Part shown: positions 8,378-16,804 of the stretch, piece after piece | Layout: the number at the start of each line of letters is the position of its first letter | How positions within the stretch are numbered: the stretch's first letter is position 1 | Source: an uncultured Pelagibacteraceae bacterium | GTDB lineage: Bacteria; Pseudomonadota; Alphaproteobacteria; Pelagibacterales; Pelagibacteraceae | Direction of reading: 5' to 3' | NCBI GenBank assembly: GCA_902597175.1 | Contig: CACJWN010000011.1 | Location: forward strand, 1-35,020 | Length of the DNA: 35,020 nucleotides | The notes under the pieces: model-generated | Database searches by the model: none | The model's input: only the letters and a program-made list of their open reading frames with translations | What the model was told of the DNA's origin: nothing | Program-made: the position numbers and the translations under genes

Positions 8378-8410
8378 GGCCTAGTGATTATTCACTAGGC
8401 CTTTTTTTTT
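8378..8410 (+). terminator. strong intrinsic terminator/attenuator between binding protein and permease
   Basis: A perfect 10-bp stem, GGCCTAGTGA (8378-8387) and TCACTAGGCC (8392-8401), with a TTAT loop is followed by nine T (8402-8410). It sits in the 60-nt gap of an otherwise contiguous operon. Partial read-through would give much more binding protein than membrane components; the hairpin would also protect the upstream mRNA. Confidence 0.93.
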
Positions 8411-8421
8411 AAGTTTTTTAT

Positions 8422-9549
8422 ATGTCTACAAAGTCTAAAAGTATTGAAACAAAAACTGATTTCAATCAGGATGAAAGACTAAAAAAAGTTTCTAAATTAA
8501 AATTATTGTTAAATAGGCCCGAGCTTGGTGCTCTTGGTGGAGCAATACTTGTCTTTATTTTTTTTGGTATTGTTGCTGGTGATACAGGAATGTTTAGTGC
8601 TTATGGAGTATTAAATTTTCTAGACGTTTCTGCTAATCTCGGAATTATAGCAATTGCTGCTGCTATGTTAATGATAGGAGGAGAATTCGATCTATCTATT
8701 GGATCAATGATTGGATTCGCAGGCATATGTATAGCTATTCCGGCAATTTATTGGGGGTGGCCACTATGGATGAGTATTATTTTTGCATTCTCAATGGCAG
8801 TGCTAGTAGGATATTTTAATGGAATATTAGTGGTAAGAACAGGCTTGCCATCTTTTATCGTTACTCTTGCAATGCTTTTTATTTTAAGAGGAGCAACTTT
8901 AGCTATAACAAGATTGATTACTGGTCGAACTCAAGTTCCAGGCCTAAGAGTTTTAATCGAAGATGATCCTTTAGCATGGATATTTGCAACTGATACATTT
9001 AAATGGGTTTTTTCTTGGTTAGGTTCAATGAATCTGATTGCATTGAGAACAGATGGAACTCCACTCGCCACAGGAATTCCACCGTCTGTAATATGGTTCA
9101 TAGCTTTAGCAATCATTACAACATGGATTCTAATGAAAACAAGATACGGGAATTGGATATTTGCATCTGGAGGAGATAAAAATGGCGCTAACAATGTTGG
9201 AGTACCAGTTGGTAGAGTAAAAATAAGTTTATTTATAGGCACTGCAGTTGCAGCAACCATTTTTGCTACTATTCAAGTTTTAGACGCTGGTTCAGCTGAT
9301 ACAATGCGTGGAACTTTAAAGGAGTTAGAAGCTATTGCAGCTGCAGTTGTTGGAGGCTGTTTACTAACTGGCGGTTATGGTTCAGCAATAGGTGCAGCAT
9401 TTGGGGCTTTGATTTTTGGAACAGTATCAATGGGTATATTTTACACCGATGTGGATACAGACTGGTTTAAAGTCTTTTTAGGAGCAATGATGTTAATTGC
9501 GGTGATCTTTAATAATTATATAAGAAGAAAGGTAACGGAAAGTAAATAA
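8422..9549 (+). CDS. sugar ABC transporter permease (BPD_transp_2 / FrcC-like)
   Basis: Inner-membrane permease of the ribose/fructose/inositol ABC class. About 50 cytosolic residues precede a series of hydrophobic helices. Hallmarks are [16 protein letters not shown] (the family's conserved early loop), [17 protein letters not shown], and the ATPase-coupling motif [18 protein letters not shown], followed by AFGALIFG. Length 375 is slightly longer than RbsC and similar to FrcC-type permeases. The start ATG lies 11 nt after the terminator T-run. The stop overlaps the ATPase start by one base (TAATG). It would pair as a homodimer with the binding protein and ATPase on either side. Confidence 0.92.
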   Translation: MSTKSKSIETKTDFNQDERLKKVSKLKLLLNRPELGALGGAILVFIFFGIVAGDTGMFSAYGVLNFLDVSANLGIIAIAAAMLMIGGEFDLSIGSMIGFAGICIAIPAIYWGWPLWMSIIFAFSMAVLVGYFNGILVVRTGLPSFIVTLAMLFILRGATLAITRLITGRTQVPGLRVLIEDDPLAWIFATDTFKWVFSWLGSMNLIALRTDGTPLATGIPPSVIWFIALAIITTWILMKTRYGNWIFASGGDKNGANNVGVPVGRVKISLFIGTAVAATIFATIQVLDAGSADTMRGTLKELEAIAAAVVGGCLLTGGYGSAIGAAFGALIFGTVSMGIFYTDVDTDWFKVFLGAMMLIAVIFNNYIRRKVTESK

Positions 9550-10343
9550 TGTCAGATTATTTAGTTCAATTTAACAACATAAGTAAATTTTTTGGAAAAG
9601 TAATAGCTCTTAAAGATGTAACTATGAAATTAAAAAAAGGTGAAATTATGTGTCTTCTTGGTGACAACGGTGCTGGTAAATCAACTTTAATCAAAACATT
9701 AGCTGGAGTACATAGGCCTGACGAAGGTGAAATTATTGTTGAGGGAAAAAAAACGATATTTGATAGTCCAAAAGATGCATTGGATATGGGCATAGCTACC
9801 GTGTATCAGGATCTAGCTTTAGTATCTTTAATGAGTGTAACAAGAAATTTTTTTATGGGAAGAGAACCAATGAAAGGTCCACCATTTTTTAAAACGTTTG
9901 ATATAGAAAAAGCAAATAAAATAGCTGCCGAGAGAATGGGCCAGATAGGTATTGATGTTAGAGATCCATCTCAGGCAGTTGGGACAATGTCGGGTGGTGA
10001 AAGACAATGTTTAGCAATAAGTAGAGCTATATACTTTGGAGCAAAAGTTCTTGTTTTAGATGAGCCTACTTCTGCTCTCGGAGTGCATCAAGCTTCAGTT
10101 GTTTTAAAATATATAGTTAAAGCTGCTTCACAGGGATTGGCAGTAATTCTAATAACACATAACGTTCATCATGCCTATCCAGTTGGAAATAGTTTTACAG
10201 TATTAAATAGGGGAAAAAGTTTAGGCACATATGAAAAAAAAGATATTTCTAGAGAAAAACTTTTAAGTATGATGGCAGGTGGTGAAGAGTTAAATAAATT
10301 AGAGGTAGAGCTTCAAGAAATGAACAGGTCTTCAACTAATTAA
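9549..10343 (+). CDS. sugar ABC transporter ATP-binding protein (single NBD, FrcA-like)
   Basis: ATPase powering the importer. One complete nucleotide-binding domain: Walker [10 protein letters not shown] (residues 38-46), Q-loop in VYQDLAL, signature MSGGERQ, Walker [12 protein letters not shown] and switch His in LITHNVHHA. At 264 residues it has only one NBD, unlike RbsA, MglA or the inositol ATPase IatA, which are about 500 residues with two NBDs. Single-NBD sugar ATPases of this class are known from FrcA-type systems. It is coupled on both sides by TAATG one-base overlaps. Confidence 0.92.
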   Translation: MSDYLVQFNNISKFFGKVIALKDVTMKLKKGEIMCLLGDNGAGKSTLIKTLAGVHRPDEGEIIVEGKKTIFDSPKDALDMGIATVYQDLALVSLMSVTRNFFMGREPMKGPPFFKTFDIEKANKIAAERMGQIGIDVRDPSQAVGTMSGGERQCLAISRAIYFGAKVLVLDEPTSALGVHQASVVLKYIVKAASQGLAVILITHNVHHAYPVGNSFTVLNRGKSLGTYEKKDISREKLLSMMAGGEELNKLEVELQEMNRSSTN

Positions 10344-11242
10344 TGCAAATAGGAATCGATTTAGGAGCAACCAAAATAGAGTACGTTCTTCTAGATAATG
10401 ATAATATAGAATTAAAAAGGGACAGAGTTCAAACGCCTAAAGACTACGAAAAGACAATAATTACAATAACCGAAATCGTTAAAAAATTAGAAAAAAATTC
10501 TGGAAAATTTAATGTGGGTATATGTCATCCTGGAGCAGTAGATAAAACGACGGGATTAATTAAAAATGCACATAATTCTCAGTGGTTAAATAAAAGAAAT
10601 TTAATAAAAGATTTAAAATTAAAAATGGATAATAATTTTTTTTCAGAGAATGATGCTAATTGTTTTTGTTTATCCGAGGCTTTTGATGGATCAGCTAGTC
10701 ATTATGAAACGGTGTTTGGAATTATATTAGGATCAGGTTGTGGTGGTGGATTAGTAATAAATAAAAAGATAATATCTGGAGCAAATGGATTAGGAGGAGA
10801 ATGGAGCTTAAATCAAATGCCACTTACAAATACACCAAACTTAAAATCTGATGAAATCTTAAGTTTTTCAAACAGAATAGAAGGTTATCTTTCTGGTAAA
10901 TCAATAGAGAATAGATTTAATAAACAATTTAATGAAAAAATTTCAGCAAAAGAAGTTTTTAGAAGATATAGAAAAAAGGATTCTAGTGCCATTTTATTCA
11001 TAAATGAGTATAAGGTTATTTTAGCAAGATGTTTGGTAATAATAATAACAACTCTTGATCCAGATGCTATTGTTTTTGGCGGTGGAATTTCTAATGAAAT
11101 AGATTTTTTAGATCAAATTAAAAAAAAAACATCATCATTTATAAATGAACCTAATCTTAAAACAGTATTTTTAAAACCAAAATACGGAGACGCAAGTGGA
11201 GTAAGGGGTGCTGCTATTTTAAGTAGACAAAGTTTTATTTAA
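10343..11242 (+). CDS. ROK-family sugar kinase (FrcK-like)
   Basis: Probable sugar kinase of the ROK family: N-terminal phosphate-binding block GIDLGATKIE, GICHPGAVD, the catalytic Asp in SENDANCF, and ILGSGCGGGLV. No N-terminal helix-turn-helix is present, so it is not a NagC-type repressor. It lacks the usual ROK zinc site: the expected GExGH is GGEWSLNQ and no CxCGxxGCxE is found, only SNRIEGYLSG at that place. It is the last gene of the importer operon, as in Frc operons, so it probably phosphorylates the imported compound or a metabolite. It ends in an 8-nt overlap with the convergent dehydrogenase gene. Confidence 0.85.
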   Translation: MQIGIDLGATKIEYVLLDNDNIELKRDRVQTPKDYEKTIITITEIVKKLEKNSGKFNVGICHPGAVDKTTGLIKNAHNSQWLNKRNLIKDLKLKMDNNFFSENDANCFCLSEAFDGSASHYETVFGIILGSGCGGGLVINKKIISGANGLGGEWSLNQMPLTNTPNLKSDEILSFSNRIEGYLSGKSIENRFNKQFNEKISAKEVFRRYRKKDSSAILFINEYKVILARCLVIIITTLDPDAIVFGGGISNEIDFLDQIKKKTSSFINEPNLKTVFLKPKYGDASGVRGAAILSRQSFI

Positions 11243-12392
11243 GTATTGAATTAATCTCTTTATTTGAAAATAGTTTTGGTTTTTCACATTTAATAGAAAT
11301 TCTTTGTTTTTTATTATTTCTTGCAGATAAATGAATTGCCTCTATAATATTTAGCACGTGAAGAGATAAATTTCCGTTACATCTATGTGTTTTCTTATTT
11401 TGGATTGAATATATCATCTCCGATAATCCAACACCTCTATAATTTGCGTTAGTAGGAGATTCATTTGCTCTAGAACTTTGGCTTCTTATATTAATTTTTC
11501 CTAATAACATTTTGTTTGTTTGATGATCCTTCCATGTACTACCTAATTTTTTACTGATTAAAACCGATCCACCAAACATATTTGGATCTGGAACTATCAT
11601 AGAACCATTTTCTCCGTAAAGCTCTATGTGGTTCCTAAGATGAGAAATAACATCAAAAGATAAAGTTAACCTAATTATTGTGCCATTATGAAATTTTATA
11701 GTAGAAAAGTAAGTTGTGGGACACTCCACTTTAAATTTTTTACCCTTTTTTGGTCCTATACCGATAGTTCGTTTGTTTACCCCTTTTGAGCTTATACTTG
11801 TTACTTCTTTAGCTGGACCTAATAAATTTACTAAAGCAGTTAAATAATACGGACCCATATCTATAACTGGTCCTCCTCCTTTTTTAGCAAACCAAGGCTC
11901 TGGGTTAGGATGATAGGATTGTATTCCTGGATAGGCAAATATTCCTGTACCAAACTTCACTTTACCTATTACTTTTTTGTCTAAAAGTTCTCTTGCTTTT
12001 TGATTGCCTCCACCTAAAAAAGTATCAGGAGCATTTCCTATGAAAAGTTTTTTTCTTTTTGCTATTTTTATAAGTTCCTTCCCATCTTTGAATGAAACCG
12101 CCAATGGCTTTTCAGAATAAACGTGTTTTCCATTAAGTAATGATTTTTTAGCTATTAAATAATGTGCATTAGGTATTGTTAAGTTTAGAATAACTTGAAT
12201 TTCTTTATCTTTAAGTAATTCATTAACCGATGCTGAACTTATCTTATAAGTTTTCGCACACTTTTGAGCTGCAAATTTATTAATATCAGCACATTTAATT
12301 ATCTTAAAATTATTGAAATATTTATGCGCCCTAAAATATGTTTCAGCTATATGACCGCAGCCAATTAGACCGACTTTATAAACTTTTCCCAT
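11235..12392 (-). CDS. Gfo/Idh/MocA family oxidoreductase
   Basis: NAD(P)-dependent sugar or cyclitol dehydrogenase. Rossmann motif GLIGCGHIAETYF is at residues 8-20, and SEKPLAVS carries the conserved Lys95. In the second domain GGGPVIDMGPYYLTAL has Asp178, but Tyr182 stands where IolG has the catalytic His. This DMGPYY version belongs to a different subfamily from IolG. At 385 residues it is longer than iolG. It lies 8 nt downstream of iolD on the same strand, so the two are probably cotranscribed. It may act on another inositol stereoisomer or a pathway intermediate; the substrate is unknown. Confidence 0.85.
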   Translation of the reverse strand: MGKVYKVGLIGCGHIAETYFRAHKYFNNFKIIKCADINKFAAQKCAKTYKISSASVNELLKDKEIQVILNLTIPNAHYLIAKKSLLNGKHVYSEKPLAVSFKDGKELIKIAKRKKLFIGNAPDTFLGGGNQKARELLDKKVIGKVKFGTGIFAYPGIQSYHPNPEPWFAKKGGGPVIDMGPYYLTALVNLLGPAKEVTSISSKGVNKRTIGIGPKKGKKFKVECPTTYFSTIKFHNGTIIRLTLSFDVISHLRNHIELYGENGSMIVPDPNMFGGSVLISKKLGSTWKDHQTNKMLLGKINIRSQSSRANESPTNANYRGVGLSEMIYSIQNKKTHRCNGNLSLHVLNIIEAIHLSARNNKKQRISIKCEKPKLFSNKEINSILK

Positions 12393-12400
12393 TAAAAAGT

Positions 12401-14245
12401 TTATACACCTTTTCTCTGTTTTTTCTTCCCTTCTAGGTGTTCTTTTAGGGCTCTTTCATTTTCCTTAGTCGTTGGTATTGAAAGAGTTGGGCTTTCCCAG
12501 TATGCAGAACCTTCAAGCCATTGATATCCATCGGTATGAATACTTATAACATACGTTTTCTTTGATTTTTTTGCTCTTTTAAAAGCCTCTTCTAGTTCAG
12601 ATATTGAGTTCACTTGTTCTCCCTCTGCGCCCATGCTTTTCGCATGCGACGCAAAATCAACTGGAACAAGATTAGGAGTTTTAGAACTTTTTAACAAACA
12701 GTTAAATTCTTTACCTCCTTTATACAATTGAAGCCTATTAATTACTGCATGACCACCGTTATCGCAAACTATTATAATCAATTTATTATTAGTAATTACC
12801 GAACTGTAAATATCCGAATTGTAAAGCAAATACGATCCATCTCCAACAAATGCTATAACTTCTTTATTTGGGTTTGCCATTTTTATACCCAAAGCCCCTG
12901 AAATTTCATAACTCATACAACTAAAACCCCACTCGGTTTCATGAGTATTTAATTCTCTAGGTCGCCAAACTTGTACAACTTCTCCTACTAAACCGCCTGC
13001 CGCAGTAACTGCTATATCTGATGGATCAGAATTTCTATAAATTGCACCAACTGCATGAGCATAACTAGGTAATTTTTGATTAGTAGGACCACTTTCTTTG
13101 TCTACATATTCATTCCAACTTTTTAATTCTGATTGCGCTTTTTTATTCCAGCTATCCTCTGCTTTCCAAGTTCCAAGGACTAAAGATAATTCAGACAATG
13201 AAACCTTAGCATCACCAACTACAGCTTGTCCCGAATGTTTATTTGCATCAAATCTGGCTGCATTTATAGATACTAGTTTGAAATTTGGATTTTCAAAATT
13301 TGCCCAAGAACCTGTAGTAAAATCTGCAAGCTTAGTGCCTACTGCTATAGCTAAATCTGTTTTTTTTGCCATATTATTTGCAGCTTTGCCGCCAAGACCA
13401 CCTATTGGTCCTAAAAAATGAGAGTGATCTCTTTTCATAGTAGAGTAACCCATGACGGTTTGTGTTACTGGTATATTATGTTTTTTTGCAAAATCAGATA
13501 ATTCATCCATTGCATCAGAGTAAAATACTCCTCCTCCTGAAATTATTATTGGATTTTTTGAGGATTTAATTACCTCCGCTGCTTTTTTTATTTGATAATC
13601 ATCTGGACGTGGACGTCTTATAGAATGAACTCTTTCTTTAAAAAATTCTTCAGGATACTCGAATACCTCGCCTTGGACATCTTGACTTAATGAGATGCAT
13701 GCAGGGCCACAATCAGCAGGATCAAGCATTACTTCGATCGCTTGAGGTAAGGTAGAAATTATTTGTTCCGGACGCGTAATTCTATCGAAATATCTTACAA
13801 CAGGTTTAAAACCATCATTTTGTGTGATTCCAGGATTGTTGAAATGTTCAACTTGTTGCAATACAGGATCTGGCATTCTATTTGCGAATGTATCACCAGG
13901 CAAAAATAATATTGGAAGTCTATTACTCATTGCTACTGCCGCAGCTGTAATCATATTTGTGGAACCAGGGCCAACAGAACTAGTTGCAATAAATATTTGT
14001 TTTCTTCTTTTTGCTCTGGAGTAAGCTATTCCTGTGAGAGCCATATTTTGTTCATGGTGACCTCTCCATGTAGGAAGTTCTTTTTGGTTTTCTTGAAGTG
14101 CTTGTCCTAAACAAGCTACATTACCATGTCCAAAAATTCCAAATGCGCCAGGAAATAATGGTTCTTTCTTTCCTTCAATTAGAATTTTTTGTTTTGTAAG
14201 GAATTTAACTAGCGCGTGAGCACAAGTAAGTTGAATGTTTTTCAT
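12401..14245 (-). CDS. iolD: 3D-(3,5/4)-trihydroxycyclohexane-1,2-dione hydrolase (IolD)
   Basis: Thiamine-diphosphate enzyme that hydrolytically opens the inositol-derived ring dione to 5-deoxyglucuronate. The N-terminal ThDP (PYR) domain has LTCAHALVKFLTKQ and the cofactor-activating Glu in WRGHHEQNMAL. A central domain follows (IISGGGVFYS). The C-terminal PP domain has the metal/ThDP motif from GDGSYL to NGGHAVINRLQ. Length 614 fits IolD, and the IolD-specific N-terminal extension distinguishes it from acetolactate synthase. It is transcribed divergently from the aldehyde dehydrogenase gene. With iolE and iolG it is the strongest evidence for an inositol pathway. Confidence 0.93.
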   Translation of the reverse strand: MKNIQLTCAHALVKFLTKQKILIEGKKEPLFPGAFGIFGHGNVACLGQALQENQKELPTWRGHHEQNMALTGIAYSRAKRRKQIFIATSSVGPGSTNMITAAAVAMSNRLPILFLPGDTFANRMPDPVLQQVEHFNNPGITQNDGFKPVVRYFDRITRPEQIISTLPQAIEVMLDPADCGPACISLSQDVQGEVFEYPEEFFKERVHSIRRPRPDDYQIKKAAEVIKSSKNPIIISGGGVFYSDAMDELSDFAKKHNIPVTQTVMGYSTMKRDHSHFLGPIGGLGGKAANNMAKKTDLAIAVGTKLADFTTGSWANFENPNFKLVSINAARFDANKHSGQAVVGDAKVSLSELSLVLGTWKAEDSWNKKAQSELKSWNEYVDKESGPTNQKLPSYAHAVGAIYRNSDPSDIAVTAAGGLVGEVVQVWRPRELNTHETEWGFSCMSYEISGALGIKMANPNKEVIAFVGDGSYLLYNSDIYSSVITNNKLIIIVCDNGGHAVINRLQLYKGGKEFNCLLKSSKTPNLVPVDFASHAKSMGAEGEQVNSISELEEAFKRAKKSKKTYVISIHTDGYQWLEGSAYWESPTLSIPTTKENERALKEHLEGKKKQRKGV

Positions 14246-14261
14246 AAATTCTTTATAAGAT

Positions 14262-14273
14262 AGTTAATTAACT
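14262..14273. promoter_or_regulatory. AGTTAATTAACT palindrome in iolD/ALDH divergent gap
   Basis: A perfect 12-bp palindrome in the 56-nt gap between divergent starts. The overlapping 11-mer TAATTAACTTA (14265-14275) also occurs at 6318-6328 in the iolE/iolG divergent gap, so it may be a shared operator. It is AT-only in an AT-rich genome, so chance is possible. Confidence 0.28.
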
Positions 14274-14301
14274 TAATATATTCAATAATTATATATAATT
14301 T

Positions 14302-15747
14302 ATGTACGAGAAATTTGGTCAGTTTATTGACGGTAAATGGCAACAATCATCTAGTGGTGAAACTTACGAAGTAATTAATCCAGCTACTGAAGAAATTATT
14401 GGTAAGGCTTCAAAAGCAAACAGTAAAGATATACAAAGAGCTCTTAAATCAGCAGAAAAAGGATTAGAAATCTGGAAAAATACATCACCTTGGGAAAGAT
14501 CTAAAGTAATTAGAAAAATTTCAGACTTGATGAGAAAAAAAGTAGATATTTTATCAAAGTGGTTAACTTTAGAAGTAGGGAAACCTCTTACCGAAGGTCC
14601 GGGTGAAGTAGGCGGTGCAGCTGACATATTTGAATGGAACTCAGAGGAAACAAAAAGAATTTTTGGTGAAATAAATCAAAGTCGTTTTCCAAACACAAAA
14701 ATACATGTGGTTTACCAGCCTGTAGGTGTGGTTGCTGCATTAGTTCCATGGAATTTTCCAGTTATTTTAGCATCAAGAAAGATTTCAACTGCTTTAGCTG
14801 CTGGATGTTCAGTAATAGTAAAACCTGATGTGATTACTCCAGGTAGTGTAATGGAAATAGTTGATATATGTAAAGAGGCTGGTGTTCCACCTGGTGTTGT
14901 CAATTTATTATCAGGAGATCCAGCAGCGATTTCATCAGAATTAATTCAATCAGATATAATAAAAAAAATATCTATTACTGGATCAACCAGAGTTGGAAAG
15001 CTTATTCTAAAGCAAGCTGCAGATAAAGTGCAAAGAGTAACTATGGAATTAAGTGGCCACTCTCCATTTATAGTTTTTGACGACGTTGACTTAAATAAAG
15101 TAACAGATATGGCTATAACTGCCAAATTTAGAAATAATGGCCAAGTTTGTATATCTCCAAACAGATTTTACATTCATGAGAAGAAAAAAGATGAATTTGC
15201 TGACTTGATGGTTCAAAAAACTAAAAAATTAAAAATAGGTAATGGAATGGATAAGGATACTTTACTCGGACCCTTATGTACAAAAGAGAGATTAGAGGGC
15301 GTTGAAAAATTAGTAGAAACGACTAAGAAAGAAGGCGGTAAAGTTCTCTTAGGCGGTAAAAGAGCTGCTAACTTTAACAAAGGTTATTATTACGAACCAA
15401 CTATTTTTGATAATATTAAAGATAATTTTACAGTCATGAAAGAGGAACCTTTCGGTCCTATAGTTCCTATCTTATCTTTTAAAAGTTTTGATGAAGTTAT
15501 GAAAAGAGCTAATGATAATGAATTAGGTCTAGCAAGTTACGTTTATACAACAGATTTAAAAAGAGCAAATCAAGCGTCAGAAAAATTAGAAACAGGTTGT
15601 GTTGCTGTAAATACACCAGTTGTAGCAGTTGCAGAGGCACCATTTGGAGGAATTAAACAAACTGGTTACGGTAGAGAAGGTGGGTCTATGGCAATTAAAG
15701 ATTATTTAAATATTAAATACACTCACTTTGGCATTTCATACGAATGA
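14302..15747 (+). CDS. NAD(P)-dependent aldehyde dehydrogenase (semialdehyde dehydrogenase-like)
   Basis: Oxidises an aldehyde or semialdehyde to the acid. Complete ALDH fold: VPWNFPVILASRK (residues 148-160), cofactor Lys in VIVKPD, GSTRVGK, general-base Glu249 in MELSGHSP and nucleophile Cys283 in NNGQVCISP, at the usual 34-residue spacing. The C-terminal block has EEPFGPI and GYGREGG. It looks like succinate-semialdehyde-type (GabD) enzymes, not the CoA-acylating IolA/MmsA, whose signature near the active site differs. The stop overlaps the aldolase start (ATGA), so the two act together: the aldolase releases an aldehyde that this enzyme may oxidise. Confidence 0.88.
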   Translation: MYEKFGQFIDGKWQQSSSGETYEVINPATEEIIGKASKANSKDIQRALKSAEKGLEIWKNTSPWERSKVIRKISDLMRKKVDILSKWLTLEVGKPLTEGPGEVGGAADIFEWNSEETKRIFGEINQSRFPNTKIHVVYQPVGVVAALVPWNFPVILASRKISTALAAGCSVIVKPDVITPGSVMEIVDICKEAGVPPGVVNLLSGDPAAISSELIQSDIIKKISITGSTRVGKLILKQAADKVQRVTMELSGHSPFIVFDDVDLNKVTDMAITAKFRNNGQVCISPNRFYIHEKKKDEFADLMVQKTKKLKIGNGMDKDTLLGPLCTKERLEGVEKLVETTKKEGGKVLLGGKRAANFNKGYYYEPTIFDNIKDNFTVMKEEPFGPIVPILSFKSFDEVMKRANDNELGLASYVYTTDLKRANQASEKLETGCVAVNTPVVAVAEAPFGGIKQTGYGREGGSMAIKDYLNIKYTHFGISYE

Positions 15748-16535
15748 GAAAGAATAGATTAAAAGAGATTTTTAAATCTGGTAAATCTGCTGTTAATGGA
15801 TGGCTTCAAATACCGAATTCATTTACTGCAGAACTAATGGCAAATCAAAATTGGGACTCTTTGACTTTGGATATGCAACATGGTGTTATTGATTATCCTA
15901 ATGCAGTAGGCATGCTTCAAGCGATATCAACAAGTAAAGTTGTTCCTATGGCTAGAGTAAATTGGAATGAACCAGGACAAATTATGAAAATCCTCGATGC
16001 AGGTGCTTATGGTATTATTTGTCCAATGGTAAGTAATAAAAAGGAAGCAGAAAACTTTGTAAAAGCTTGTATGTACCCACCTAATGGATATAGAAGTTAT
16101 GGACCCATAAGAGGCTTAGTATATGGTGGGCCCGACTACGCTGATGAAGCTAATAATGAAATTTTAAAATTTGCTATGATCGAAACAAAAGAGTCATTAG
16201 AAAATTTAGATGAAATAATGAGAACTCCTGGTTTAGATGGAATTTATATTGGTCCTGCTGACTTAAGTTTAGCTATTGGACAAAAGCCAAGTTTTGATAA
16301 ACCTGAAGGAGATCCTGTTTATGATGTTATAATGAAAATTTTGGAGCATGCCAAAAAAAACAAAATAATTGCCGGCATACAAAATGGGCAACCTGAATAT
16401 GCGGAGAAAATGATCAAAAAAGGTTTCCAATTTGTTACAATAGGATCTGATCAAAGATACATGACAGCTGCTTCTAAGTCAGCCTTGAGTAAGTTAAAGA
16501 AAGATCAAAAAAAAGACACTGGTAAAGGTTATTAA
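15744..16535 (+). CDS. HpcH/HpaI family class II aldolase
   Basis: Metal-dependent aldolase of the 2-keto-3-deoxyacid type (HpaI, GarL, RhmA relatives) that normally splits a 2-oxo-acid into pyruvate and an aldehyde. Visible: NGWLQIPNSFTAELMA at the N-terminus, LTLDMQHGVIDY with the catalytic His, MARVNW with the pyruvate-binding Arg, metal-binding Glu in MIETKESLEN and Asp in GIYIGPADLSLA. Length 263 is normal. It overlaps the aldehyde dehydrogenase gene by ATGA. Its place beside the iol genes suggests a role in breaking down the ring-opened product or another sugar acid; the real substrate is unknown. Confidence 0.88.
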   Translation: MRKNRLKEIFKSGKSAVNGWLQIPNSFTAELMANQNWDSLTLDMQHGVIDYPNAVGMLQAISTSKVVPMARVNWNEPGQIMKILDAGAYGIICPMVSNKKEAENFVKACMYPPNGYRSYGPIRGLVYGGPDYADEANNEILKFAMIETKESLENLDEIMRTPGLDGIYIGPADLSLAIGQKPSFDKPEGDPVYDVIMKILEHAKKNKIIAGIQNGQPEYAEKMIKKGFQFVTIGSDQRYMTAASKSALSKLKKDQKKDTGKGY

Positions 16536-16540
16536 GTAAA

Positions 16541-16804
16541 ATGAAATATCATGTGTACATGCTCATTTCCCTGAGCAGAAAACCGGTAACTTACGTAGGT
16601 TATACCAATAATTTAAAGAGAAGAATCACACTTCATAATATGAGTAAAGGTGCAAAATTTACGAGAGGTAGAAAATGGAAATTAATTTATAAAGAAAAAT
16701 ATGGCTCAAAAAAAGAGGCAATTTCTAGAGAATATTATATAAAGAATAATAGAACATTAAGAAATAAGATAAAAAATGAAAATCTCAATACTGCTGCCTT
16801 ATAA
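16541..16804 (+). CDS. GIY-YIG domain protein (UPF0213/YhbQ-like)
   Basis: 87-residue stand-alone GIY-YIG nuclease-fold protein. It has VYML (GIY position), TYVGYTNNLKRR (YIG block plus conserved Arg), HNMSKGAKFTRGRKWKLIY and the metal-binding Glu in AISREYYIK. Members of this small family have debated DNA nuclease activity. It starts 5 nt after the aldolase stop. Its last 29 nt overlap the glycosyltransferase start in another frame. Confidence 0.85.
   Translation: MKYHVYMLISLSRKPVTYVGYTNNLKRRITLHNMSKGAKFTRGRKWKLIYKEKYGSKKEAISREYYIKNNRTLRNKIKNENLNTAAL

Noticed and set aside
10343-11242. ROK protein as a NagC/XylR-type repressor
   Set aside because: No N-terminal helix-turn-helix; the protein begins directly with the kinase phosphate loop.
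13098-13421. Open frame antisense to iolD, and similar frames antisense to recJ, permease and mltB
   Set aside because: No family resemblance and fully inside well-supported genes on the other strand; shadows of codon bias.
14302-15747. Aldehyde dehydrogenase as IolA (CoA-acylating methylmalonate semialdehyde dehydrogenase)
   Set aside because: Motifs around VPWNFPVI and MELSGHSP fit GabD-like non-acylating enzymes better than IolA/MmsA.
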